From an uncultured Cyclobacteriaceae bacterium (GTDB taxonomy: Bacteria; Bacteroidota; Bacteroidia; Cytophagales; Cyclobacteriaceae): DNA of 64,000 bases. Below are positions 25,578 through 35,500 of this stretch, piece by piece. Within the stretch, counting starts at the first letter, position 1; the number at the start of each line of letters is the position of its first letter. The notes beneath the pieces were generated by a model. The model was not told the DNA's origin and did not search any database. It saw nothing but the letters and a program-made list of their open reading frames with translations. Location of the stretch: positions 1-64,000 of the forward strand of contig CAJQKV010000023.1 in the NCBI GenBank assembly GCA_905479015.1, given 5' to 3'. The translations under genes were made by a program, and so were the position numbers.

Positions 25578-26528
25578 ATGTCAATAATCATTTTTTTATC
25601 TTTGATCTGCATGCCATTGATAGATTTCCTAATAAGGTCTGAAATCAATCTCCATCTAGAACCAGTTCCTTTTCTAGTTGTTCTTGGCAATGTGCAAGAC
25701 GGAGGTTCTCCTCATATTGGCTGTGCCAAATCCTGTTGTGCTGTACTTTGGGAACACCCCGATCCTCAGCGAAAAGTAACTTGCTTGGGCTTGGTTGATC
25801 CAGTCAATGAGCAAAGCTTTATTTTTGAAGCAACGCCAGACTTTCCAGAGCAGCTCAAAGCATTGCGTATGTTTGCTCCTTTCCAAAAGGACGGTATCCC
25901 CAATGGTATATTTTTAACCCATGCCCATATAGGTCACTATTCAGGGTTAATGTACTTAGGCAAAGAGGCCTTCAATAGCCATCAAACAAAGGTCTTCGTC
26001 ATGCCAAAAATGCAGTTTTTTTTAGAAAAAAATGGTCCTTGGAATCAGTTAATTAATGAAGAAAACATTAAAATTCAGCCCCTAACCAATCAAGTACATC
26101 ATCAAATCAATTCTCTAATAAAGGTTAAACCCTTTTTGATCCCTCACCGAGATGAATATTCAGAAACGGTAGGCTATCAAATAGAGGGGCCAAATAAAAC
26201 AGCATTATTCATACCTGATATAGACAAATGGCATGAATGGGAAGAAGACATCACTGAAAAAATAACGCTTGTAGATTATGCCTTTATTGATGGTACTTTT
26301 TTAGATAGTGATGAAATTAATCATAGAGATATTTCAGAAATCCCTCATCCTTTCATCAGTGAAACCATGGATTTGTTTTCATCCATGCCTTTAAAAGAAA
26401 AAAATAAAATTTACTTCATTCATCTAAATCATACGAATGCAGGCTTAGATAACCATTCTGAACAGGCCAAAAAAATCAGAAATCTAGGGTTCCATGTGGC
26501 TAATTACTTAGAAAAATTTCCCTTATAA
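25578..26528 (+). CDS. Metallo-beta-lactamase fold hydrolase, PqqB-like
   Basis: 316 residues with an N-terminal hydrophobic segment (about 4-19). The early motif VVLGNVQDGGSPHIGC resembles the PqqB start (LGSAAGGG...C), with Cys49, Cys53 and Cys54. The metal motif is H115-A-H117-I-G-H120; the Asp of the usual HxHxDH is Gly here, as far as can be read. Further His residues occur in LIPHRDEYSETVGY and FIHLNHTN. It may be a PqqB-like or phosphodiesterase-like hydrolase. No pqqA/C/D/E genes are present, so a role in PQQ synthesis is not supported. Confidence 0.75.
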   Translation: MSIIIFLSLICMPLIDFLIRSEINLHLEPVPFLVVLGNVQDGGSPHIGCAKSCCAVLWEHPDPQRKVTCLGLVDPVNEQSFIFEATPDFPEQLKALRMFAPFQKDGIPNGIFLTHAHIGHYSGLMYLGKEAFNSHQTKVFVMPKMQFFLEKNGPWNQLINEENIKIQPLTNQVHHQINSLIKVKPFLIPHRDEYSETVGYQIEGPNKTALFIPDIDKWHEWEEDITEKITLVDYAFIDGTFLDSDEINHRDISEIPHPFISETMDLFSSMPLKEKNKIYFIHLNHTNAGLDNHSEQAKKIRNLGFHVANYLEKFPL

Positions 26529-26598
26529 GTAGCATTAAAATGATTTAAGAATATATTTTCGTAGGTGAGGGACACTTTTGAGAATAATTAGGTTTTTT

Positions 26599-26625
26599 AT
26601 ACTAATTTAGTGGGTAAATTAGTAT
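26599..26625. promoter_or_regulatory. Perfect 11-bp inverted repeat, candidate operator
   Basis: ATACTAATTTA, loop GTGGG, TAAATTAGTAT. All 11 positions pair. It ends 54 bases before the ATG of the FabH-like gene. The repeat is AT-rich and no T tract follows on the plus strand; on the minus strand a short A/T mix follows. A repressor-binding site fits better than a terminator for the upstream gene, but both are possible. Confidence 0.5.
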
Positions 26626-26679
26626 TCTGTATGATCCGGAAAGAATCAAGCCTTTCAATCACATAATATTTCAATAGTC

Positions 26680-27762
26680 ATGTCAGAAAAAACATACAGT
26701 GTTATTTGCGGAACAGGTAAATATATTCCGACCAAAATCATACCCAATGATGCCTTCTTAGGTAATCATTTTACGGATGCTTCTGGGCAAACATTTACTC
26801 AATCTAATATTGACATCATCGAAAAGTTTGAGCAAATTACGACCATCAGCCAAAGGCGCTATGCAGACGATAATATGGGTACCTCGGATCTTGGTTGGTT
26901 AGCCGCTGAAGATGCATTGAAATCATCTGAAGTCAACCGTGAGGAACTTGATTACATTATTTTTGCTCATAATTTTGGCGAATTAAAACATGGAAATACG
27001 GGAGTAGATATTTTACCAAGTCTGGCCGCTCGTGTCAAGAAAAAATTAAATATCGTAAATCCAAATACGGTCGCTTATGACCTTCCTTTTGGATGTCCTG
27101 GTTGGCTTCAAGCCATGATACAGGCAGATTATTACATCAAGTCGGGAGATGCTCATAATGTTTTAGTAATTGGAGCAGATATACTTTCGAGAATTTCTGA
27201 CCCTCATGATAGAGACAGCATGATCTATGCTGATGGGGCAGGAGCCACTTTATTGACCTCTCAAAAAAGTAATATCCCAACGGGTATCTTGGCTCATAAA
27301 ACGCGATCAGACACCTTAGAGCATTCAGAAATGCTTTTTATGGGGAATTCTTATTTGCCTGAAAATGGCACCAAAGAAGGCGTTTATCTGAAGATGTATG
27401 GGCGAAAACTTTATCAATATGCATTAAACCATGTACCCGGGGCCATTCAAGCTTGCCTACATAAAAGCGGCATCCCTCTCAGTGAGATTAAGAAAGTGCT
27501 CATCCATCAGGCCAATGGAAAAATGGACGATGCCATCCTCAATAGACTCTACAAACTTGAGGGTGATCTATCTGTTCCTGTTGATGTGATGCCCATGACG
27601 ATTTCTTGGCTCGGCAACTCATCAGTGGCCACCGTTCCTACCCTACTCGATTTGATTTTAAAAAATGAATTAGATGGACATCAGATCGAAAAAGGTGATA
27701 AAATCATATTTGCTTCTGTAGGCGCGGGCATGAATATAAATGCCATGGTGTACCAAGCTTGA
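26680..27762 (+). CDS. Beta-ketoacyl-ACP synthase III family protein (FabH-like)
   Basis: 360 residues. The KAS III catalytic triad can be placed: Cys139 (PFGCPGWLQAM), His276 (IHQANGKMDD) and Asn313 (GNSSVATVP). The oxyanion and gate regions GADILSRISDPHDRDS and YADGAGATLL are normal. These enzymes condense an acyl-CoA starter with malonyl-ACP. The insertions and the non-housekeeping context suggest a specialised paralogue rather than the cellular FabH. Monocistronic, behind a perfect palindrome. Confidence 0.88.
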   Translation: MSEKTYSVICGTGKYIPTKIIPNDAFLGNHFTDASGQTFTQSNIDIIEKFEQITTISQRRYADDNMGTSDLGWLAAEDALKSSEVNREELDYIIFAHNFGELKHGNTGVDILPSLAARVKKKLNIVNPNTVAYDLPFGCPGWLQAMIQADYYIKSGDAHNVLVIGADILSRISDPHDRDSMIYADGAGATLLTSQKSNIPTGILAHKTRSDTLEHSEMLFMGNSYLPENGTKEGVYLKMYGRKLYQYALNHVPGAIQACLHKSGIPLSEIKKVLIHQANGKMDDAILNRLYKLEGDLSVPVDVMPMTISWLGNSSVATVPTLLDLILKNELDGHQIEKGDKIIFASVGAGMNINAMVYQA

Positions 27763-27768
27763 GTTGGT

Positions 27769-27894
27769 TTATTTTAAAATAGCCTCTAGATCGGCGTTAA
27801 CATAATTAGTTGAAGCTCCCCCCAAATAGATCTCATTAGCGCAGAGGGTCATCAAATTATCAAGTGCAAATTGTTTTGGTAAGGCCACTGTCAT
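27769..27894 (-). CDS. Small ORF or gene remnant (41 codons), unrecognised
   Basis: ATG at 27894, stop at 27769: MTVALPKQFALDNLMTLC followed by ANEIYLGGASTNYVNADLEA and a short end. Composition and residue mix look protein-like compared with the spacers around it. It lies between the convergent FabH-like and DUF5916 genes, just behind the latter's stop. It could be a small protein or the surviving C-terminus of a lost gene; a stop codon sits 5 codons before the ATG. I do not recognise a family. Confidence 0.3.
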   Translation of the reverse strand: MTVALPKQFALDNLMTLCANEIYLGGASTNYVNADLEAILK

Positions 27895-27913
27895 CTCGTG
27901 ATTATGTCATTTT

Positions 27914-30148
27914 CTATAAATTAAACCAATAATTTAGCTTCAAAACTAGGGCTCGATTACGTGGCCCAAAGTATTCTACTATATAATTATCAGAATAGAC
28001 AATAAATAAGTCGGACATGGGCATGTAGCGCCACTGAAGTCTACTATTTATGTTAAAATTATCCCTTTGGGTATTGTATTGCATGAAGGTGGTCCAAAAG
28101 AAATTCTTAGAAAAATTAATTTCCGCCTTAGGGCCTAATAACAAGAGTCGCTCTGCTCCATAATTCCCAGGAAACTCTAAATTATTTTGAACAAAATTGA
28201 GACTAAAATTCCCCCATGGCTGGACACGATAGTCAACACCTAAAGAAAATTCTGTTCGGCTACCATTATAGAAACTCCCGTAAGTAAATCCTGTCGTTAA
28301 TTTAATTTCACGGCGGGTATCCGTTACATATTTGATTTGACCATAATCAAACCTGTATAATTGCGCCGGTAAGGGTGTATCATCATCTGTAAATCTAAAA
28401 GGATATAAAAGATTTACTCCTTCATGCGCATAGTTAAAATTTAAAGTACTCGTGTTTTTCATTAAAAACTTATAAGAAAATTGATGTTTGTCTTGAATCA
28501 GTTCGTTGGAGGTAGCTGTTCGGTCTCCATTGGTAGTCAGACTGAATCCATGCTGGTTGATGAAAGTATTTTCAGGATAAAAGTTATAACCCACAGTCAC
28601 CCACCAATGATTAAATCCAAGTATATAGGTAGTATCCTCTTCGGCATCATAATGTTTTTGCCGGGGTATTAAACTAAAATCATTGATATAATTATCCCCC
28701 AATCCACTGATGTTTACCGCGACATTAAAAGCGCTACCCCCATAGCCACCCAAGAGGTTAAATAAATGGTTTTCATTTTGATTTTCGTTAGAAAAAGCCA
28801 ATCCATAACCCGCCATAGCCCGCCATTTACTATCTTCAGATGAATAATTGAATTCAAGTCCGCCGATACGATTAAAGTCCTCTTCTAGAGCAGAACCATC
28901 AGCATACCCGATCCTATTATGGAAATATCCCCTTAAAACAGATCTTTTTAATACCCGCTGATGAAGTGCCAATGAACTGTAGTTATTGCCAGGTAGCTCT
29001 TGCTCTTGAGTCTGCGTATTCATCAGACCTACCCTCAAGTTTTTGTTTAAATTTCCACTCAATCTGGCACCATAAATAATCGGAATGGTATTCCCATCAT
29101 CATCTAATCCTATTTTACGACTAAAAAAAGGCTTCGCATTGGTTCCGAAATTGCTAAAAATATCACTGTTTTCTAGAAAAAAAAGTCGCCGCTCTGGAAA
29201 TCTTAAATTGACCGTGGTCAGATTGGTCTGTTGCTCATCTACATCTACTTGCGAAAAATCTGGGTTGACCGTTAAATCAAGGTTTAGGTTGGAGTTAATG
29301 GCTATTTTAGCATCCATTCCCAAAGCAAAACTTTGGTTGAAATCACCTTTACTTTCATAATCTTTATAAGCACCCCCGAGTAGGTAAGGCACCAATGAAA
29401 TATTTCTTTTTTCGTTCGTGGGTGGTTTGTCCCATATCAGCTGCCCCAAATAACCGAGATCGATCCCATAAAATTGAATCGGTACAGGTGCCCAAGAATG
29501 ATTCGTATTATTCTGTGCATCAACTCGAATAAAATTAATGCCCCAATGATTTTTCCTGCCAAATCGCAATGATTTAAACGGAATCATCATCTCGGCAGTC
29601 CATCCATTTTCAGTTATACTTGCTTCAGTATACCATTTATTATCCCATACCTTATTGTATCCGGATAACTGACCTCCCCGCCGCGCCGGTTCACCAGTAA
29701 TCAATGCTTCGGTTTGAACACCTGCTGAATTCACACCAAAAATGGCCCCATTTGTTCGCTCGTTTACAGGATCAAAAACCACTGCAAAAGCATCCCCATT
29801 CCAAAATGAATCATTATCCCTTTTCAGGGATTGCACTAAAAAGGGTCCTTTCCCATGACATTCTACACCAATATAAATAAAATCATCATCATAGGCAATC
29901 TTTACCGAGGTTTGAACTTCATCGTCAACCGGAGTACCACCCACAGGGAAATTCATCCAAAAGTTGGTAGCTATCTCGAGATCTTCCCAAAAAGGCTCAT
30001 CAAGCATCCCATCTAAACGGATTTTTTCATCCATCCTTTTAATGTTCAGGCGATAAGCTTGGGCATTGTTTTGTGCTGATAAGGCATAGGATAGAATCCA
30101 AAAATAAAGAAGGACAAAAAAACGAAGAAAATTGAATTCCATATTCAA
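27914..30148 (-). CDS. DUF5916/CBM9-like outer-membrane-associated protein, copy 2
   Basis: 744 residues. Signal peptide at 1-25 (FFVLLYFWILSYALSAQ). A carbohydrate-binding family 9-like domain (about 35-230) starts with IRLDGMLDEPFWEDLE, and the DUF5916 region (about 245-744) is a long beta-rich segment probably forming an outer-membrane barrel, ending in the aromatic LKLNYWFNL typical of barrel C-termini. The segment SQVDVDEQQTNLTTVNLRFP is the family hallmark. Highly similar to the neighbour at 30215, a tandem duplication. Function unknown; a role in glycan binding or uptake is inferred from the domain. Confidence 0.85.
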   Translation of the reverse strand: MNMEFNFLRFFVLLYFWILSYALSAQNNAQAYRLNIKRMDEKIRLDGMLDEPFWEDLEIATNFWMNFPVGGTPVDDEVQTSVKIAYDDDFIYIGVECHGKGPFLVQSLKRDNDSFWNGDAFAVVFDPVNERTNGAIFGVNSAGVQTEALITGEPARRGGQLSGYNKVWDNKWYTEASITENGWTAEMMIPFKSLRFGRKNHWGINFIRVDAQNNTNHSWAPVPIQFYGIDLGYLGQLIWDKPPTNEKRNISLVPYLLGGAYKDYESKGDFNQSFALGMDAKIAINSNLNLDLTVNPDFSQVDVDEQQTNLTTVNLRFPERRLFFLENSDIFSNFGTNAKPFFSRKIGLDDDGNTIPIIYGARLSGNLNKNLRVGLMNTQTQEQELPGNNYSSLALHQRVLKRSVLRGYFHNRIGYADGSALEEDFNRIGGLEFNYSSEDSKWRAMAGYGLAFSNENQNENHLFNLLGGYGGSAFNVAVNISGLGDNYINDFSLIPRQKHYDAEEDTTYILGFNHWWVTVGYNFYPENTFINQHGFSLTTNGDRTATSNELIQDKHQFSYKFLMKNTSTLNFNYAHEGVNLLYPFRFTDDDTPLPAQLYRFDYGQIKYVTDTRREIKLTTGFTYGSFYNGSRTEFSLGVDYRVQPWGNFSLNFVQNNLEFPGNYGAERLLLLGPKAEINFSKNFFWTTFMQYNTQRDNFNINSRLQWRYMPMSDLFIVYSDNYIVEYFGPRNRALVLKLNYWFNL

Positions 30149-30158
30149 TAAAAAAACT

Positions 30159-30166
30159 CAAACATA
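30159..30166 (-). promoter_or_regulatory. -7 promoter box TATGTTTG for DUF5916 copy 2
   Basis: Perfect TAnnTTTG on the minus strand, 10 bases before the ATG at 30148, with TTTG 16 bases further upstream as a possible -33 box. It would give a very short 5' leader and lets copy 2 be expressed apart from copy 1. Confidence 0.45.
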
Positions 30167-30214
30167 GTGTAAAATATTTTCACAAAATATTTCTTTAAAG
30201 AACAATACGGATCA

Positions 30215-32461
30215 CTATAAATTAAGCCAATAATTCAACTTTAAAACCAGTGTTCGATTCCTAGGGCCGAAATTTTCTACCATATAATTATCTGAATACA
30301 CTATAAATAAATCAGACATGGGTAAGTACCTCCATTGGATGCGGCTGTTGATATTGAAATTGTCCCTCTGCGTATTGTATTGAAAAAAAGTGGTCCAAAA
30401 TAGATTTCTAGAAAAAGAAACTTCAGCCTTTGGCCCCAACAAAAAAAGTGGCTGACGGCCATAAATGCCCGGAAATCTTAAATCATTATAAATAAAATTG
30501 ACACTAAAATTACCCCAAGGCTGCGCCCGATAATTAGCGGCCAATGACGTTTCCAACCGAGTACCATTATAAAAGCTTCCATAGCGCAATCCGGAACGGA
30601 TATTCACCACGCGTCTGTTATCACTTTGATACTTGATCTCACCATAATCAAAATAATACATACCGCTGGGAAGGGGATCGTCATCTTCGGTGAAACCAAA
30701 CGGGTAAAGCAAATTAACATTCTCATGTTTGTATATTAACGATAACGTACTTGAGTTGATAAATGAAAAATTATAAGACCAATCAAAAGTTTTCGCAATC
30801 AATTCATTTGATGTATCCGTCCAATCACCAACAAAGCTGAACCTCATCCCATGTTGATTAAGCAAAGTGTTATCAGGATAAAAAGTATAGCCAATTCTTG
30901 AATAAATGTGATTAAATCCAATAACATAAGTGGTATCCTCGAGTGCATCGTAATGATTTTTGCGCGGGATAAAACCAAAATCATTTTGATAATCATCTCC
31001 CATGCCTGAGACATTGGCATAGAAATTAAATGACTTACCATCAAATCCTGCAGTGGCACTATAAAAATGATTTTGATCGTCCTGATCTTCGGTAAAGGCC
31101 ATTCCATAACCTCCTGACCCCTGCCAGTTTCCATTCTGAGATCGATAACCAAACTCGAGTCCCCCGACACTATTATAATCATCTCGTAAAAGAGGTTCAT
31201 GGGTCATCAACTGACGATTATGAAAATAGCCTTTGATGATAGACCGCTGAAATACTCTTTGACGCACGGCTAACGAAGTATAATTATTACCTGGAAGTTC
31301 TTCAGATTTGGTCTGAGTATTCATAAGACTCATCCTCAAGTTTTTATTCAAATTACCACTTAATCTAGCTCCATATAGAATAGGAATAGTATTTCCCTCA
31401 TCGTCTAAGCCAATTTTACGACTAAAAAAAGGACGCATGGGTGGGATTCCAAAATCATTAAATACATCACTGTTTTCAAGAAAAAAGAGTCTTCGTTCAG
31501 GAAATCGCAAATTAACCGTCGTGAGATTAGTTTGCTGCTCATCCACATCTACTTGAGAAAAATCAGGGTTTATTGTTAAATCCAAATTCAAGCTGGAAGT
31601 CACTGCCACCTTAGCATCCAAGCCTCCCCTTTGACTATGACTCAGTGGATTGTTTGTTTCGAAATCTCGCTGTCCATTGCCGAGTAAATAAGGAATCACT
31701 GAAATGTTTTTCTTAGTCTTAGCAGGCGCTTTATCCCAAATCAGTTTACCCGTATACCCCAAATCAATCCCTCTGAATTGGACGGGCACGGGTGACCAAA
31801 CGTGATAGCTGTTATTCTTTGCATCTCCTCTTACAAAATTAACTCCCCATTCACGTTTATCCCCAAATCTGAGAGATTTGAATGGAATGGCCATTTCAAC
31901 GGTCCATTTATCCTCAAAAATTTGAACTTCTGAATACCATTTATTATCCCAAGATCCATTACTCCCACTCGAAGATCCATCACTCCCACGACGTCCCGTT
32001 TGGCCGGTCACAAGTGACTCAGACTGAACTGCTTCAGGGTTGACTGCAAAAACAAATCCATTAGTCTTTTCATTTACCGGATCAAACACCAAACCAAAAG
32101 CGTCTCCTCTCCAAAACAAAGGATTATCTCGTTTTAAAGACTGAATAATGTAAGGACCTGGACCTATACATTCTGCTGAAACATATATAAATTCATCATC
32201 ATATGTCATCCTGACCAGGGTCTTTACTTCCGGGGAAGCACGTATCCCATCTGTGGGATAACTCACCCAAAAATCAGTAGCCACAGCCGATGTTTTCCAA
32301 ACCTGCTCTTCTAATGCTCCATCAATTTTGATGCTTTCAGTCGTGCGGCCGATATTGAGCTGATAAATATCTTGTAACTTCAGATTGTTTTGAGCAAACA
32401 ATTCAATAAAAAAAACGCTGCTTAAGGCGAAGAAAAATAATGCACTATGTCTTTTTTTCAC
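30215..32461 (-). CDS. DUF5916/CBM9-like outer-membrane-associated protein, copy 1
   Basis: 748 residues from a GTG start (MKKRHSALFFFALSSVFF signal peptide, cleaved after about 23). Same layout as the neighbour at 27914: CBM9-like domain (IKIDGALEEQVWKTSA onwards), conserved SQVDVDEQQTNLTTVNLRFP, and a C-terminal barrel-like half ending LKLNYWLNL. An insertion rich in Ser and Gly (GRRGSDGSSSGSNGS) is specific to this copy. The two copies agree over nearly the whole length, so both arose from one gene and are kept intact. Confidence 0.85.
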   Translation of the reverse strand: MKKRHSALFFFALSSVFFIELFAQNNLKLQDIYQLNIGRTTESIKIDGALEEQVWKTSAVATDFWVSYPTDGIRASPEVKTLVRMTYDDEFIYVSAECIGPGPYIIQSLKRDNPLFWRGDAFGLVFDPVNEKTNGFVFAVNPEAVQSESLVTGQTGRRGSDGSSSGSNGSWDNKWYSEVQIFEDKWTVEMAIPFKSLRFGDKREWGVNFVRGDAKNNSYHVWSPVPVQFRGIDLGYTGKLIWDKAPAKTKKNISVIPYLLGNGQRDFETNNPLSHSQRGGLDAKVAVTSSLNLDLTINPDFSQVDVDEQQTNLTTVNLRFPERRLFFLENSDVFNDFGIPPMRPFFSRKIGLDDEGNTIPILYGARLSGNLNKNLRMSLMNTQTKSEELPGNNYTSLAVRQRVFQRSIIKGYFHNRQLMTHEPLLRDDYNSVGGLEFGYRSQNGNWQGSGGYGMAFTEDQDDQNHFYSATAGFDGKSFNFYANVSGMGDDYQNDFGFIPRKNHYDALEDTTYVIGFNHIYSRIGYTFYPDNTLLNQHGMRFSFVGDWTDTSNELIAKTFDWSYNFSFINSSTLSLIYKHENVNLLYPFGFTEDDDPLPSGMYYFDYGEIKYQSDNRRVVNIRSGLRYGSFYNGTRLETSLAANYRAQPWGNFSVNFIYNDLRFPGIYGRQPLFLLGPKAEVSFSRNLFWTTFFQYNTQRDNFNINSRIQWRYLPMSDLFIVYSDNYMVENFGPRNRTLVLKLNYWLNL

Positions 32462-32541
32462 GCGCTCAAATTAATGGAAATTAATATATCACGCTTATAT
32501 TTTATATCAACGAACACAGAACCTATTGGAACGGTGCAAAA

Positions 32542-35500
32542 CTATTTCTGCTTGAAAATAATTTGATCCATATTCATATCAACCTTTGTGCTATCGGCAT
32601 CACTGAACAAAAAGAAAAGGGCTTTTACGCCATTACTGACTTCATTAATTATGAAGTTATATTCAACAAAGTTTTCTTCAACCCAACTTGGCCCTTTCTC
32701 AGCACTAGGAATAGACAGTTCGGCCAAAGGCTCCCCATCAAATCCACCATAAAAAAGAGCTATTTTCCCTCCAGAAATAGGCAATATTTTGATCGTAATT
32801 TTGCCCACCCCATTCAAGTCTATATTGTCAAATCCAACATATGATCCATGTCTTAAACTACTCACATAAGCAAAAGATCCACCGTTGGGTCTTTGCTGCT
32901 CCACATTTTTGAAAACATCATAATTCTCAGCCTCTAGGTAAGGAGCTCTCAAAAATTGAATTTTAGAAGCTTCAATAGCAGGAATCTCTTCATTTCCGTG
33001 ATCTTCATAGCCCACAGATATAGCATATATCCCTTTATCAGTTCTGTTTTGAGGTTCATCTAACAAAAATGTCCCTGCTACAGGCAAGCTCGATGAATTA
33101 TTTTTATCCTTCATAGAAAGGATGTATTCAACCATACTTTCAGCATCACTGGTTGATAAATCTGGATGGGCTGCCATCAAACTATGCCCCCAATTCCCGT
33201 TGCCTCCTTCAATGATTTTCATGGCCAACATAGAAATATTATCGGAGCTATTCCCATACCTTTCAGCAATTTGATTGAAGCTTGGTCCAATTGAAGCTGA
33301 GTCCATCGCGTGACATGAACTGCAATCACTCCCCTCAATCAATTGTTTACCGGCTATTGGAAGGTTAGAATTTTCATAGAATGCTTCTCCTAGGAGTGCC
33401 AGGTCATGAGCACCTGGTAGATAAGAAAAATTGATTTTTACCTCATGTGGATCTATCGTCCCAGTAGACAAGGATCCATCCTCCAAATCAGCTACTTCAA
33501 CCTGATAATTTCGTTGACGCTCACCGAAGTAAAAAGATTGATTCCCTTCTAACGTTAAATTGATTTCTGGGGGTGCATTTCCCACACTGACATGTAAAGA
33601 AGAGGTTGCTGATGCTCCTTTATGATCTGTTACTTTCAAGCCAATTTCATAAATCCCAATCGAGTCAAATGTCAAGCTAATATGCTCACCCCTAACTTCG
33701 CGACCATCACTGATTGTCCAATCAAAAACTAATGTGTCATTAAGATCATAATCATAGGATTGACTTGCCGAGAAGGCGGCGTTAAAGGGAGCTGATCCCC
33801 TGGTCTTCGTTGCCTGGATAACAGCGTGGGGTAACCTGTTCCCTCTGTTATATTCAATTTTTACAAGCTTGGCTTCAATATTATTGGCAAAGTAATTGGC
33901 GCCGTATTCCAACACATACATGTTCCCGTATTCATCAAATTCCATGTCTATCGGTTTGTTGAATTTTTCATTAGGCAAAAAAGGCTCAATTTTTGTTACG
34001 TGCCAGTCTTCATCAAAAGACACCACTTTTATCCAATTTCTAGCCCATTCATATATAAATAATTTACCTTCATAATAATCGGGGAAAGCAGTTTTAGAAG
34101 GAGTATTGGGCTCATAATATACTGGACCCGCCATGGCACTTCGCGATCCTTTACCTAGCATTGGCCAGGTTGTCGAAACACCATAGGGGTACCAAATCAT
34201 TGGTGTCCTTGCTGGGGGCAATACTTTCATCCCTGTATTATTAGGTGATTCATTCAAAGGGTGATTGGGGTCCTGAGGCGCCCCCAATTCATTGGTCGCA
34301 AAATCTAACATTGGATACGCTTTATTATTAGCCTCAAAATAAGGCCATCCATAATTTCCTGAGGTTTTGGCTTGATTCCATTCATCATAACTCTGAGGCC
34401 CAAGTTCACTGTCTTTTCCTGAATCAGGACCTACATCTCCCCAATAAATGTATCCCGTCCTTTGATCGACCGTAAAGCGGAAAGGATTCCTGCAACCCAT
34501 TGCATAAATTTCTGGCCTTCCTTCGGTGCCATCCAAAGAAAATAAATTACCTGTCGGGATCGTATATGATCCTTCAGCTGTTGGGGTAATTCTTAGTATT
34601 TTTCCTCTGAGATCCTGTGTATTGGAGGACCCTTTTTGGGCATCAAATGGAGCTCTTCCTGCTCTTTCATCCAAAGGCGAATAGCCATCTGATTCTTTGG
34701 AACTCGTATTATCACCTGTGCTTAAGAATAAATTTCCTTTAGGCCCAAACGAAATGGATCCTCCTGAATGGCAACAAGTTTCACGTTGAACGGCCACTTC
34801 AAGAATGACTTTTTCACTCTGTAATAAAAGACTGTCTTGGTAAGCCAAAATAAACCTTGAAAGGTTTTGTCTTGGACGTCCTCCTTTCGGTGAATAATAA
34901 ATATATACCCAGTTGTTGTCCTCATAGTTCGGGTCAATAGTTAAACCAAGCATCCCATCCTCATAATTACCCTCAGTACTTATATCAAAAGTGTGCAAGA
35001 GCTTGGTCGTGCGCGTCTCAGGATCATATACCTTGAAGTTGCCTTCTCGTTCGATGAACAACACACGGCCTCCTGGTAATACGGAAAGCTCCATGGGCTC
35101 ATTCACATCTGCATCTAAAATTATTTTTGTAAATCTGTTATTACTAGGCGCTTGCTTAGTTTTAACTTGACCTGATTGGATACTCAGGGCCCCTAAGGAT
35201 TCATTTAATAATGTTCTTAAGTTCGTTGAATCGTTAAAAAAAATAATTTTCCCTCCGTCGAAATCATTCTCTTTATTCATTTGAGCTTGGTACAACCAGG
35301 GCCAATAATAGGAATTGATAGTATCAGATGGCAGCAAAAGTTCGCCTCCAGTTTGAACATATCGTTCAATATCCGATTGCCATTGAGGGTTGAGCATTTG
35401 AGGATCTGAAAGTATAATTAAAGCTCTATTTTGCCACAACGAATCTCCTAACCTTTGACGCTCAAAATCTACGACCTCAAAATCGAAGAGACTTTCTTTA

